Assembly: GCF_001894825.1 (NCBI RefSeq) | Contig: NZ_BCWY01000013.1 | Span: 88,950 to 152,949, forward strand | Source: Rhodococcus jostii NBRC 16295 | GTDB taxonomy: Bacteria; Actinomycetota; Actinomycetes; Mycobacteriales; Mycobacteriaceae | Direction: 5' to 3' | DNA length: 64,000 nucleotides | Shown: piece after piece, positions 38,036 through 47,244 of the stretch | Numbering within the stretch: the stretch's first letter is position 1 | Layout: the number at the start of each line of letters is the position of its first letter | Notes under the pieces: generated by a model | Told to the model about the DNA's origin: nothing | The model's database searches: none | Seen by the model: only the letters and a program-made list of their open reading frames with translations | Translations under genes and position numbers: made by a program

Positions 38036-39909
38036 GACGTTGCCTCCAGCCGCCAGACCAGTGGGTAACGGTCGAGCGCGGGTCCGATGGCCGCACTGTC
38101 GGCCGCGGTGACGGTGACGACGATCGCGCCGTCGTCGACGATCGCGTCGATGCGGTCCACACCGGTCACCCCGGCGAGCGCGTGGTCGGCGACACGGCGG
38201 GCGGCGTCCGCGCGCAGTGCCGGCTTGTAGGGTTTGCCGACGTCGGTCACCGGAAGTACGTCGAGCACGGTGACCGATTTCGGGGCAGCGGCGGCCTCGG
38301 GGACGCGTTCGGCGGCCCAGGCGAGCAGCTTGTCCTCGCTCACGTCGGCGCCCCGGGCGAGGGTGACGTAGGCGACCGGGACTTCACCGGCGTGGATGTC
38401 CGGGCGTCCGACCGCGGCGGCGCCGGTGACGTCTTCGTGCGCGAGGAGGGCGTCTTCGATGGCCGCCGGGTCGATGTTGTGGCCGCCGCGGATGATCAGG
38501 TCCTTGGCACGCCCGGTGAGATGGACGAAGCCGTCAGAGTCGACACGGCCGAGATCACCGGTGTCGAGCCAACCGTCGACCAGCTTGCCGAGTCCGTCGA
38601 GGACCGGGCCGGAGACGTCGCGGCCGATGACGTAGCCCGCGAAGACGGTCGGGCCGCTGATGGCCAGGGTGCCGACCTCACCGGGCGAGAGGTCGGTCCA
38701 GCGACCGTCCTCGTCGATGCGGACCGCCTTGATCTGCTGGTAGGGCAGTCGTTGTCCGACTGCGTCCGGTCGCACCGCGGTGGGAAAGCTGCGGGCGCTG
38801 GCACACGTGGCCTCGGTGAGCCCGTAGCCCTCGAGCAGCCGAACCCCGGTGCGGGATTCGAAACTTGCCCGGACCGCGGCGGGCAGCATCGACGCCCCCA
38901 CCATGCACACCCGCAGACTGGAGATGTCGGCGTCGACCGGGCACTGAGCGAGCACCGCATAGACGGTGGGAACAGCGCTCATCGCCGCGAGTCGATGGTG
39001 CTCGGCGATCTGCCAGAATTCGCCGTAGAGGGTGGCGTCGCGGTAACCGAGCGGCCCGGCCCACACCACGCTCTGTCCCCGCAGCATCGGTGCGAGCGGG
39101 GTGACGATGAGCGCGTTGACGTGGAACAGCGGCAGGGCCGCGAAGATTGTCGAGTCGTCGTCGAGCACGGAGTTCGCGCCGAGCATCCACGCGTTGGCCA
39201 CCTCGTTGCCGTGGGTGTGCGCGGCGAGTTTCGGCGCGCCCGTGGTGCCGCCGGTGTGGAAGAGTGCCGCGAGATCGTGCGCTGCCGGTGGCGCGCCGGT
39301 GAAGTGGTCGGCGTCGTGGTCGGCGGCCTCATCGGTCAGGTACGCCACCTCCACACCGTCGACCTCTGGCAGCGGTTCGGTGGCTGTCGCCCCGGTCGGA
39401 CGCAGCAGCAGGACCGTATCCACGGCGCCTGCCTCGGCGAGTGTCCGGGCGGTGTCCCAGCACCGGGCGTCCAGTTCGGGACCCGCGGCCACGAGCACCC
39501 GTGCACCGGAACGGCGCAGCAGTTCGGCCATGTGGTCGGCGGACAGGCCGGGGTTGATCGGTGCGGCGATCCCGGCGACCTGCGCGGCGAGGGTGGCGGT
39601 AATCAGCTCGGCGCAGTTCGGCGACATCAGCGCCACGGCGTCGTCACGCCGAAGACCGTGAGCGTGCAACATGTTCGCGCTGCGATGCACGTCGGCGAGC
39701 AGCTGCGCGTAGGTGCGGTGCACGGGTTCGCGCCAGCGTGCGGCGCCGGGGAGGACGGTCAGCGCGGTGCGGTCGGGCCACAGGTTGGCGGCGCGGGCCA
39801 GCAGGTGATACGTGGAGGTGGGTAGTCCTCGGGATTCGAGCGGGACGGTCTCGATCTCGGGGAGATCGTCCGGGTGGTCGTACGTCGGCCACAGTGTGCA
39901 TGCGGTCAT
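38032..39909 (-). CDS. Acyl-CoA synthetase (AMP-forming, aromatic/acyl substrate)
   Basis: A 625-residue ANL-superfamily ligase. The phosphate loop reads LFHTGGTTGAPKLAAHTHG near residue 223, followed by LLEGYGLTEATCASA and the hinge region GWLDTGDLGRVDSDGFVHL. The catalytic lysine lies in DVGKPYKPALR near residue 575. It adds CoA to a carboxylic acid. Its start overlaps the upstream gene stop, and its stop overlaps the monooxygenase start, both as ATGA. The ring-cleavage partners suggest an aromatic or side-chain acid substrate. Confidence 0.92.
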   Translation of the reverse strand: MTACTLWPTYDHPDDLPEIETVPLESRGLPTSTYHLLARAANLWPDRTALTVLPGAARWREPVHRTYAQLLADVHRSANMLHAHGLRRDDAVALMSPNCAELITATLAAQVAGIAAPINPGLSADHMAELLRRSGARVLVAAGPELDARCWDTARTLAEAGAVDTVLLLRPTGATATEPLPEVDGVEVAYLTDEAADHDADHFTGAPPAAHDLAALFHTGGTTGAPKLAAHTHGNEVANAWMLGANSVLDDDSTIFAALPLFHVNALIVTPLAPMLRGQSVVWAGPLGYRDATLYGEFWQIAEHHRLAAMSAVPTVYAVLAQCPVDADISSLRVCMVGASMLPAAVRASFESRTGVRLLEGYGLTEATCASARSFPTAVRPDAVGQRLPYQQIKAVRIDEDGRWTDLSPGEVGTLAISGPTVFAGYVIGRDVSGPVLDGLGKLVDGWLDTGDLGRVDSDGFVHLTGRAKDLIIRGGHNIDPAAIEDALLAHEDVTGAAAVGRPDIHAGEVPVAYVTLARGADVSEDKLLAWAAERVPEAAAAPKSVTVLDVLPVTDVGKPYKPALRADAARRVADHALAGVTGVDRIDAIVDDGAIVVTVTAADSAAIGPALDRYPLVWRLEATS

Positions 39910-40847
39910 CGAGCGAACCTCACCACGGTGCGTTGGATACCCAGATCGAGGCCGCCGTCGTCGGTGGCGATCGACAACTCCATGACATCGCCGTCCTGCA
40001 GGTAGTTCGGGTTCTTCGCCTGCGCCGTGAAGAAGGATTTCCACTTGACTGCGGGCGGCAGCAGTGAGCCGATGATCTCGACCGGCTTCGACGGCGCCTT
40101 CAGGGCGGTACCGCCGGGAGTGCCGGTGAGCAGCAGGTCTCCGGCATCGAGCCGCTGGAACTTGGTCAGTGCCTGCAGTGCCTGCACCGGCCGGTAGATC
40201 ATGTCCGACCCGACCGTCATGTCCTGCCGGACCTGTCCGTTGACGCGCAATTGCAGTCGCAGATCATCGAATCGCTTGAAGTCGCCCTCCTCCAACAGCA
40301 CCAAAGCCGGGCCGACCGGGGTGAAAGTGGGATACGACTTGGCCTCGTAGAACTGCGTTTTCGGCAACTGCACGTCCCTGGCGGAGACGTCGTTCGTGAT
40401 TACGAGACCGGCGACGAAGTCTGCGATGTTGCGCTCGTCGATCGAAGTACCCACCGGAACAGGTCGGCCGAACACCAGCCCGACCTCGACCTCGTAGTCG
40501 AGGAACCGGACGTGGTCAGGTTTGATCACGTCCTGGAACGGGCCACTGATCGAACCGGACGCCTTCCGGAAGAACGTCAGCGGCACGGTGTCCGGGTTCA
40601 TTCCCGAATCCTTCACGTGCGAGACGAAATTCGTCATCTGCGCCACGACCCGGCACGGGGCGGTCACCGGGGAGAGCAACTCCAGGGTCTCGACCGGGAT
40701 CGTGTGAGTGGACGTGGCAGCGGCCTCGATCGCCGCCCGATCGGCGAGAAGGTCGGCCGTGGTGGTGGCCGCGGTGTCGACCTCGGCGGCGCCACGCGGG
40801 GTCTGCACCCACCAGCCGTCGCTCGTACGGAGAACGGAGATACTCAT
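39906..40847 (-). CDS. Fumarylacetoacetate hydrolase family protein
   Basis: A 313-residue FAH-superfamily hydrolase. Landmarks are FLDYEVEVGLVFGRPVPVGT (metal-binding Glu-x-Glu), LVITNDVSARDVQ, QFYEAKSYPTFTPVGPALV and the C-terminal LLLTGTPGGTALKAP. In ring-cleavage pathways these enzymes hydrolyse or hydrate acyl-pyruvate products. It follows the extradiol dioxygenase with an ATGA overlap, which fits processing of the ring-opened product. Start ATG at 40847. Confidence 0.92.
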   Translation of the reverse strand: MSISVLRTSDGWWVQTPRGAAEVDTAATTTADLLADRAAIEAAATSTHTIPVETLELLSPVTAPCRVVAQMTNFVSHVKDSGMNPDTVPLTFFRKASGSISGPFQDVIKPDHVRFLDYEVEVGLVFGRPVPVGTSIDERNIADFVAGLVITNDVSARDVQLPKTQFYEAKSYPTFTPVGPALVLLEEGDFKRFDDLRLQLRVNGQVRQDMTVGSDMIYRPVQALQALTKFQRLDAGDLLLTGTPGGTALKAPSKPVEIIGSLLPPAVKWKSFFTAQAKNPNYLQDGDVMELSIATDDGGLDLGIQRTVVRFAR

Positions 40848-41977
40848 GAGGAAGCTACTTTCACCAGGCCACGAAGGCGTTGGACGTCGAATTCGTTGTC
40901 GCCTCGGAGCGCAGCGATCAGTGCGCGCACTTCGCGGAGGGATTCCCGGCCGGGGGCGATACCGAGAAAATCCTTGGATGCCGGCGGGCCCCATTGCGCC
41001 AGCCCGGACGCGCTCATCGGCGCCCACCCGGGTTCGAGGGTGGCGTCGAACATGTCGCCGTCGCTGAAGTGCTCGACCAGGAACCCGTCCGGGTCGCGCC
41101 AGTAGTCGAAGATCTGGCTGCCCTGGATGTGGCGGCCGATCCCCCACGAGCGGTGATAACTCCGCTCCCGCAGGTACTCGCCGCCCGCGGCCAGGGTGTC
41201 GAGGTCGCAGACCTGGTACGCCGAGTGGACGTAGCGATTGGACGGGCCGAGGGTCAGGGCGACGGTGTGGTGATCGGCGAGGGCGTCGCCGCGATCGCAG
41301 CGGATGAAGCTCATCACCGGACCGCGCTGCCGCTGGCCGGCGTAGTACTGGAAATCGCTGACGATCATGCCGAGATGGTGCAGATACCAGTTCAGTGTCT
41401 CGAGGTACGTGGTGCTCTGCAGCACGACATGCCCCAATCGTTGCACCTGCGCCGGCTCCCGTGGTGGGCGCTGGGTCGCGTTCGTCCGCTCCACGGTGTG
41501 TCCGACGTTGACGGTGAGCGGAGTCTGCGCGGGCTGTGCGGGTATCCGGCGCACGCCGGACACCACGCGCACCGAGTTCCCGCTCGGATCGGTCAACTCG
41601 ACGACGACACCGCCGAGACTGTCGGGCAAGCGGTCGACACGCCGGCCGGTGGCGTCGGCCAGACGGAGAACGTCGGCGTCGTCGGCGGCGAGGAACGCCG
41701 CACCCGAGAACCGCGAACGCGGACCCTTGCGAATGATCACGCACGGCGCTCCCGCGTCGGTTCCCCGCAGCTGCAGCTCGTCCCGGGTACGCGAGGCGGT
41801 AGTGAATCCGAAGGCGTGGGCGAAGATCTCCGCCTGCTCGAGGTCGGGTTTCGCGAATTCCAGCCACGCCAGGTCGTGCACTTTCACGGTCGGGTTCGGA
41901 GCCCGGCCGGGGTGCTCACCGCGCTGTGCGCCCTGCTCGCTGTGGAGATCGGCGTGAGCGTCGATCTGTTGATTCAT
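40844..41977 (-). CDS. Extradiol ring-cleavage dioxygenase (type I, two VOC domains)
   Basis: A 377-residue catechol 2,3-dioxygenase-like enzyme. The catalytic domain supplies the Fe(II) triad from LGHVVLQSTTYLETLNWYL (His), HRSWGIGRHIQGSQIFDYW (His) and DGFLVEHFSDGD (Glu). The N-terminal VOC module starts at VKVHDLAWLEFAKPDLEQAE. A polar leader of about 35 residues, MNQQIDAHADLHSEQG onwards, is longer than usual. ATG at 41977 has GGAGGAG upstream. It is the first gene of the operon and divergent from a TetR gene. Confidence 0.92.
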   Translation of the reverse strand: MNQQIDAHADLHSEQGAQRGEHPGRAPNPTVKVHDLAWLEFAKPDLEQAEIFAHAFGFTTASRTRDELQLRGTDAGAPCVIIRKGPRSRFSGAAFLAADDADVLRLADATGRRVDRLPDSLGGVVVELTDPSGNSVRVVSGVRRIPAQPAQTPLTVNVGHTVERTNATQRPPREPAQVQRLGHVVLQSTTYLETLNWYLHHLGMIVSDFQYYAGQRQRGPVMSFIRCDRGDALADHHTVALTLGPSNRYVHSAYQVCDLDTLAAGGEYLRERSYHRSWGIGRHIQGSQIFDYWRDPDGFLVEHFSDGDMFDATLEPGWAPMSASGLAQWGPPASKDFLGIAPGRESLREVRALIAALRGDNEFDVQRLRGLVKVASS

Positions 41978-41995
41978 GAGCTCTCCTCCAGTGGA

Positions 41996-42009
41996 TGACG
42001 ATATCGTCA
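41996..42009. promoter_or_regulatory. Palindromic operator between dioxygenase operon and TetR gene
   Basis: TGACGATATCGTCA is a perfect 14-base palindrome. A second, imperfect copy follows (TGACGACATCATCA at 42018-42031), then CTGACGAAATCCTCAG at about 42040. The cluster lies 19 bases before the dioxygenase start and about 100 before tetR. A tandem arrangement suits a TetR repressor that controls both directions. Confidence 0.7.
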
Positions 42010-42111
42010 CTTATGACGACATCATCAGTCAAGCTTTTCTGACGAAATCCTCAGAACTGAGGGTGGGTGCTATCGTGGCGACCGATCACCAGCACGAGAG
42101 GGAGCACACGC

Positions 42112-42774
42112 ATGCCCGACAACGGAGCGACCGCGGAAAGCCGCCTGGAACGACGCAAGGCACGCACGCGGACGGCCCTCATTCGTGCGGCGCAGACCTT
42201 CATCGCCCAGGGAAACCTCAACGTGCCCGTACTGGAAATCACCCAGGCCGCCGACGTCGGAATGGGCTCGTTCTACAACCACTTCGACAGCAAGGAGCAG
42301 CTCTACCAGGCCGCTGTCGAAGCCGCGCTGGAAACACACGGCGAACTCCTCGACCAGCTCACAGGTGACCTCGAGGACCCCGCCGAGACCTTCGCGCAGG
42401 CTTTTCGCCTGACCGGCAGATTGTTTCGCCTCCAGCCGTTCCTGAGCCGGATACTGCTCAACAATGCCCCTGCCCTGATCACCGCCGACCGCGGCCTGGC
42501 GCCCCGGGCCCAGCGCGACATCGAGGCGGCGACCACCGCCGGGCGTTTCATCGTCCGCGACCCCGAACTGGCACTGGTCCTGACGGCCGGCGCGATCATG
42601 GGGCTCGGCCAGCTACTGCACGACCGGCCGGACCGGGACGACGCCGAGACCACCGATGCGCTCGCCGAAGATCTACTGCGCACGTTCGGGTTGACTCCGG
42701 ACGACGCCCGCGAAGTCAGCCGCCGACCACTCCCCGACCTCGACGGCGTCGCCCACGACGGATCAGCGGCCTGA
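42112..42774 (+). CDS. TetR family regulator of the ring-cleavage operon
   Basis: A 220-residue TetR protein. The HTH is at about residues 17-60: TRTALIRAAQTFIAQGNLN then ADVGMGSFYNHFDSKEQLYQ. The ligand domain includes a helix-rich C-terminus with LVLTAGAIMGLGQLLHDRPD. ATG at 42112 follows GAGAGGGAG. It is divergent from the dioxygenase operon with a 14-base palindrome between. The inducer is probably an aromatic pathway metabolite or its CoA ester. Confidence 0.9.
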   Translation: MPDNGATAESRLERRKARTRTALIRAAQTFIAQGNLNVPVLEITQAADVGMGSFYNHFDSKEQLYQAAVEAALETHGELLDQLTGDLEDPAETFAQAFRLTGRLFRLQPFLSRILLNNAPALITADRGLAPRAQRDIEAATTAGRFIVRDPELALVLTAGAIMGLGQLLHDRPDRDDAETTDALAEDLLRTFGLTPDDAREVSRRPLPDLDGVAHDGSAA

Positions 42775-42907
42775 CGTCACCGCCCTGGTTGCGGCCCCGT
42801 GTCGAAGTTGGACGACCGACCCCGATGGCGGCCCCCGGCGTGAACATCACGATCGAGGTCGTCGAAGTTGCCGGACCCCGGACGTGTTTCCTGGCAGTGT
42901 GTGGGCG

Positions 42908-43858
42908 GTGACCGGCTTCCGATTCTCCTACAACATCTTCGGCATCCACTCGCGCGAGGACTTCGTCGAAACCTGCCGCCGCGCCGAGCGTTACGGCTAT
43001 GACACTGTGTTCGCCGCGGATCACCTGGGGGTCGCCTCCCCGTTCCCGGCGTTGGTCGCCGCAGCCTCGGCCACCGAGAGTCTGCGGGTCGGCACCCTGG
43101 TGCTCAACGCGGCGTTCTGGAATCCGACGCTGTTGGCCCGCGAGGTGGCCACCACCGACGTCCTCACCGACGGTCGGCTGGAACTGGGTTTGGGTGCGGG
43201 CCACATGCAGTGGGAATTCGACCGGGCACGTATCGACTGGGAGCCGTTCGGCGCCAGGGCCGGGCGGCTGCGGGCGACGATCGAGCAGTTGCAGCGGGAG
43301 TTCGCCGCCGACGGCTACCCCCAGCAGGCGCCGTTGCGGGACGAGTTCGGCATGCCGGTGCTGCGGCCGGTGCAGCGCCGCGGGTTCGGCGGTCACGGGC
43401 CGCCCCTGATCGTCGGGGGGACCGGAGACCGCATTCTGCGGGTGGCGGCCGAGCACGCCGACATCATCAGCGTGGCCGGGGCCTTCCAGATCAAGGGACA
43501 GTCTCCCGGCACGATGCGCATCGCAACCGCCACCGAGGCCGACGAGCGCGTGCGCTTTGTCCGCGCGTGCGCAGGCGACCGCGCCGACCGGATCGAATGG
43601 CACGCCCTGATCCAGGCGGTCGTGAAGACCGACGATCGCCAGGGCGCCGCGGCCGCCCTCGCGCAGCGATTCGGCAACCTGATGTCGCCGGACGAGATCC
43701 TGGCGACACCATTCGTGTTGGTGGGCACCGTCGATCAGATGGCCGCGCAATTGTTGCGCACCCGTGAACGCTACGGCTTCACCTACTACACCGTCCACGG
43801 ACCGTATATGGATGCGTTCGCACCGGTCGTCGAGCGAATCCGCACGATGAACACCTGA
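42908..43858 (+). CDS. LLM class (F420-dependent, TIGR03621-like) oxidoreductase
   Basis: A 316-residue luciferase-like TIM-barrel protein. Landmarks are FRFSYNIFGIHSREDFVETC at the start, RYGYDTVFAADHLGVASPF, the GRLELGLGAGHMQWEFDRA block near residue 95 and PPLIVGGTGDRILRVAAEHAD. The pattern suggests coenzyme F420 rather than FMN. GTG at 42908 is the best start; another GTG at 42884 is possible. It follows the TetR gene on the same strand and may belong to the same regulon. Confidence 0.82.
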   Translation: MTGFRFSYNIFGIHSREDFVETCRRAERYGYDTVFAADHLGVASPFPALVAAASATESLRVGTLVLNAAFWNPTLLAREVATTDVLTDGRLELGLGAGHMQWEFDRARIDWEPFGARAGRLRATIEQLQREFAADGYPQQAPLRDEFGMPVLRPVQRRGFGGHGPPLIVGGTGDRILRVAAEHADIISVAGAFQIKGQSPGTMRIATATEADERVRFVRACAGDRADRIEWHALIQAVVKTDDRQGAAAALAQRFGNLMSPDEILATPFVLVGTVDQMAAQLLRTRERYGFTYYTVHGPYMDAFAPVVERIRTMNT

Positions 43859-43986
43859 CTACACCCGAATGCAGTTGCGTGGGAGTCGGTTCAGCTCGAC
43901 GATGTAACGAATTCTGCGCCGTCTCCGACATCGCAGGAGGCGGCGGACATCTCAATTCTCGCGGTAACACACGAAAAGGAGTGCTC

Positions 43987-44529
43987 ATGAGCAAACAGTT
44001 TGGGCGCCGCGCATGCGCAGCGACACTCACTGCCGTCGGGCTGGGTACCGCGGTGGCGACCGGAGGAGGCGCCGTCGCAAGCGCTCAGCCGGCGCCACCG
44101 ACGTCGACGACGATGACGTGCTCGAGTGGGAATCCTCTCGCCTGGGCACCGGGTTTCACGTGGACTGTCAATGCCTCGTCCGGGGAGTCGCTCCGACCGG
44201 GTGGGTCCGCGCTGGAGCCGGCAATACTGCTGAGCGGCGGGAACGAACTGCCCACGCCGCCCGGCGGTCTCATCCCGAGCATCGGAATCAACTGGTACGG
44301 AACGCGGGTGTCGGTCGACTGGCACAACGCGACAACCGGAGCGTCCGGCCACAGCGTCAGCGATGAGGCCGCCTGGCAGCAGAAGCCCGGAATCCCGATC
44401 AACCGAACATGGACGGGAACCGGGACCGTGTCGTTCACCGTGACCGTCCAGACCGGCGCGGGATGGTGGTTCGTCAATCCGCAGAACGCCGTCTGCCAGG
44501 GAACGATCTCCGTCGTGCCCGGGCGGTAA
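43987..44529 (+). CDS. Secreted protein of unknown function
   Basis: A 180-residue product with a Sec signal peptide, RRACAATLTAVGLGTAVATG followed by GGAVASAQP, probable cleavage after AQP or ASA. The mature part is Thr/Ser/Trp-rich beta-type sequence, with two cysteines (MTCSSGNPLAW and NAVCQGTISV) that could form a disulfide linking its ends. AAAAGGAG precedes ATG 43987. I do not recognise the family. No transmembrane segment follows. Confidence 0.75.
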   Translation: MSKQFGRRACAATLTAVGLGTAVATGGGAVASAQPAPPTSTTMTCSSGNPLAWAPGFTWTVNASSGESLRPGGSALEPAILLSGGNELPTPPGGLIPSIGINWYGTRVSVDWHNATTGASGHSVSDEAAWQQKPGIPINRTWTGTGTVSFTVTVQTGAGWWFVNPQNAVCQGTISVVPGR

Positions 44530-44568
44530 CCCGGGACCGTCCGATACGCAGTGCGTCCCGGCTACCTC

Positions 44569-45045
44569 TCAGGCGGGCGGCGAATCGCCTATCGCCTCGG
44601 CGAGTTCGGCAAGCCTGTCGACAGACGCCAGAAGCCTCTCCGACGTGGTAATGCGAGCGCGCTCGAGGCGTTTCTCGTCGGTCAAACGCGACCAATCGTA
44701 GGTATGCGTGACGCGGACGTGCGCCTCGTCCACGCGGTCGAGTTCCCAGCGCCACAGATGACCCGGCGGCTGATGGCCTTGCTCCGAGGGCAGCCAGGCG
44801 ATCCGGCGCCCCTCCTCGAATTCCACGACTCGGTTGTCGCGGATCCCGCCGTTGGTGAGCGTCATGGTGAACACCTCACCCACGGCGCGTACCCGCTGCC
44901 CGGAGGCCGCCTCGGCGAGGTTGTCGTTGCCATCCCAACGCGGCTGTTGCGCCGGGTCGGCGATCAGTTCGAAAACCGTCCGCGCCGGGGCTGCGATCAC
45001 GCGGCCGGCGGTCACGACGGTGGGAATCCTGTTCTCCTCGGTCAT
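44569..45045 (-). CDS. SRPBCC family protein (polyketide cyclase-like)
   Basis: A 158-residue START-like protein. Landmarks are the first-strand region TAGRVIAAPARTVFELIADP, FTMTLTNGGIRDNRVVEFEE and the final helix ASVDRLAELAEAIG. It probably binds a hydrophobic ligand. It lies downstream of the AraC gene on the same strand with a 22-base gap, so the two are likely co-transcribed. GTG at 45048 is an alternative start. Confidence 0.85.
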   Translation of the reverse strand: MTEENRIPTVVTAGRVIAAPARTVFELIADPAQQPRWDGNDNLAEAASGQRVRAVGEVFTMTLTNGGIRDNRVVEFEEGRRIAWLPSEQGHQPPGHLWRWELDRVDEAHVRVTHTYDWSRLTDEKRLERARITTSERLLASVDRLAELAEAIGDSPPA

Positions 45046-45067
45046 CACACGATCACACCATGAGGTG

Positions 45068-45991
45068 TCAGGGCAGGGGCCCGGCAGGGGACAGTGCGGC
45101 GTTCGTCCGCAGGCCTTCGGCGTCCTGACCGGGTGGGGCGCCGAAGAGGCGACGGTATTCGCGATTGAACTGTGAGGGACTGTCGTATCCGACGAGATGC
45201 CCGATGCCTGCGACGTCACCGGGATGAGCGACCAGCATCGAGCGGGCTTGCTGCAGTCGGATGCGTTTCTGGAACTGCAGGGGGCTCAGGGCAGTGACGG
45301 CTCGAAAGTGTCGGTGAAACGCCGACACGCTCATACTGGACAACCGTGCGAGGTCCTCGATCCGCATCGGCGCGGCGTAGTTGTCGCGGATCCAGTGGAT
45401 CGCCCGGCTGACGTGCGACAGGTCGCTGTCGGCGATCCCGATCTGCCGGATCGTGCTCCCGTGCGGGCCGGTGAGCAGCCGCCAGAGGATCTCCCGCTCG
45501 ATCAGCGGGGCGAGCACGGTCGCGTCCGCGGGCTGATCGAGCAGCCGCAGCATCCGGGCCACGGCGTCGAGTAGTTCGGCATCTGCCTCACCGGTTTCGA
45601 TCGCAGGCCCGCCGGCCGTGCCGCGGGACCACCGTTCGGTGGGGGCCTGCAGCACCAGTGCGGCGATGGCGGCCGGGCGCAGCACCAGTCCCATGGCCAA
45701 CGACGGCGTGCTTTCGTCGGTGTCGATGTAGTGGCCGGTGACGGGTAAGTCGGCGGTGACGACGAGGCATTGTCCCGCTCGGTACTCGTACACCCGGTCG
45801 CCGAGCAGAAGGCGTTTACCGCCCTGGGCCATGACCACCAGCAGCGGCTCGGTCAGCGAGTACTCGGGAGCCGTCGGCTCGGTCGTCACTTGCGACAACA
45901 GCAGCCCATCGATCGGCGTCTGCAGATCCGCCCTGGCATGGGCCGTGATGCTGCCGCGGATCTCGTCCAGCAGTTCAGGTGAGGTGCGCAC
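45068..45991 (-). CDS. AraC family regulator (YqhC-like)
   Basis: A 307-residue regulator with an AraC_N cupin domain (LTEPLLVVMAQGGKRLLLGD, VTADLPVTGHYIDTD) and the double HTH at the C-terminus. The latter includes MRIEDLARLSSMSVSAFHRH, SPLQFQKRIRLQQARSMLV and GYDSPSQFNREYRRLFG. It is closest in layout to E. coli YqhC, which activates an aldehyde reductase next to it. Here the divergent gene is also an aldo/keto reductase, so activation in response to aldehydes is a good working idea. Confidence 0.9.
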   Translation of the reverse strand: MRTSPELLDEIRGSITAHARADLQTPIDGLLLSQVTTEPTAPEYSLTEPLLVVMAQGGKRLLLGDRVYEYRAGQCLVVTADLPVTGHYIDTDESTPSLAMGLVLRPAAIAALVLQAPTERWSRGTAGGPAIETGEADAELLDAVARMLRLLDQPADATVLAPLIEREILWRLLTGPHGSTIRQIGIADSDLSHVSRAIHWIRDNYAAPMRIEDLARLSSMSVSAFHRHFRAVTALSPLQFQKRIRLQQARSMLVAHPGDVAGIGHLVGYDSPSQFNREYRRLFGAPPGQDAEGLRTNAALSPAGPLP

Positions 45992-46143
45992 ACATTCACG
46001 AAAGCATCGACTCCGCGGTCCGGCAACCCGATCGTGGCGATATCGAGAGGATTGTGCAACGCCCGGAGCGGATCGATCTACCGCTGACTATGCAGTTCGC
46101 GCTTCGATGGGAATGCACATTTACACAAGGATGGGAGCACATC

Positions 46144-47226
46144 ATGCCACTCGATCACTACGTCACACTCGGCCGCTCGGGGCTACGGGTCAGCCCGTTC
46201 GCCCTCGGTGCGATGACCTTCGGCGAAGACGCCGGTGGCGCCGGCTGCAGCGTGGAGGAATCCGAGAAGATCCTGGCCACGTACCTGGACCTCGGCGGAA
46301 ACTTCATCGACACCGCCAATTTCTACACCAACGGCCACTCGGAGAAGATCCTCGGCGATTTCTTCGCGGGTCACCGCGGCCGCCGCGAGCGTGTGGTGCT
46401 GGCATCGAAGTTCTTCGCGAACCTCTTTCCCGGCGACCCCAACGGCGGCGGGGCGGGCCGCGCGTCGATCATCGCCCAACTCCACGAGACCCTTCGCCGC
46501 CTCCGCACCGACTACCTCGACCTGTACTGGCTGCACAACTGGGACCGCCACACCCCGATCGAGGAAACCCTCCGGACCCTCGACGATCTGGTCCGCGCCG
46601 GCAAGATTCGCTACATCGGGATCTCCAACAATCCGGCCTGGGTAGCCGCCCAGGCTCAGACCACAGCGATGTTGCGAGGATGGACCCCGCTGATCGCGAT
46701 GCAGGTCGAGTACTCACTGCTCGCCCGGACCGTCGAGGGCGAGATCACTCCCCTCGCACTCGATCAGGGCATGGCGCTCGTGCCGTGGAGCCCGCTGAAG
46801 AACGGATTCCTGTCCGGCAAATATCGTCGCGGCACCGAGGTCACCGACTCTGCCCGCGCTGCATTCGTCGGCGGTCCCAGCGACACCGAGTTCGTCGTCA
46901 TCGATGCGGTCGACGCGATCGCCGGCGACCTCGGAACCACGTCGGCGGCCGTAGCGCTGGCCTGGCTGCGAACCCGCGCCGGGACCGTCGTGCCCATCCT
47001 CGGTGCCCGGCGCGTCGAACACCTCACAGACAACGTTGCCGGCCTGGAGGTGACTCTCAGCCCCGAACACCTCCGCGCGCTCGACGAGGTTTCACGTCCC
47101 ACGTTGAACTATCCGGCGCCGATGCACGGCGAGCTGCGGGCGATGCTCCAGTTCGCGGGAACCACTGTGGACGGGGAATCGTCCACCGTGTACCCACCAC
47201 TGCTGCAGAGCGACCTGCGGTACTGA
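46144..47226 (+). CDS. Aldo/keto reductase
   Basis: A 360-residue AKR with the full catalytic tetrad. Asp and Tyr are in IDTANFYTNGHSEKILG, Lys in VVLASKFF, and His in LYWLHNWDRHTP. The NADPH-binding C-terminal segment is GTVVPILGARRVEHLTDN. ATG at 46144 is preceded by GATGGGAG. It resembles AKR11/12-type general reductases. It is divergent from the AraC gene, which probably controls it. Its substrate is likely a reactive aldehyde. Confidence 0.92.
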   Translation: MPLDHYVTLGRSGLRVSPFALGAMTFGEDAGGAGCSVEESEKILATYLDLGGNFIDTANFYTNGHSEKILGDFFAGHRGRRERVVLASKFFANLFPGDPNGGGAGRASIIAQLHETLRRLRTDYLDLYWLHNWDRHTPIEETLRTLDDLVRAGKIRYIGISNNPAWVAAQAQTTAMLRGWTPLIAMQVEYSLLARTVEGEITPLALDQGMALVPWSPLKNGFLSGKYRRGTEVTDSARAAFVGGPSDTEFVVIDAVDAIAGDLGTTSAAVALAWLRTRAGTVVPILGARRVEHLTDNVAGLEVTLSPEHLRALDEVSRPTLNYPAPMHGELRAMLQFAGTTVDGESSTVYPPLLQSDLRY

Positions 47227-47244
47227 CACGCCGCGCTCTCGGAC

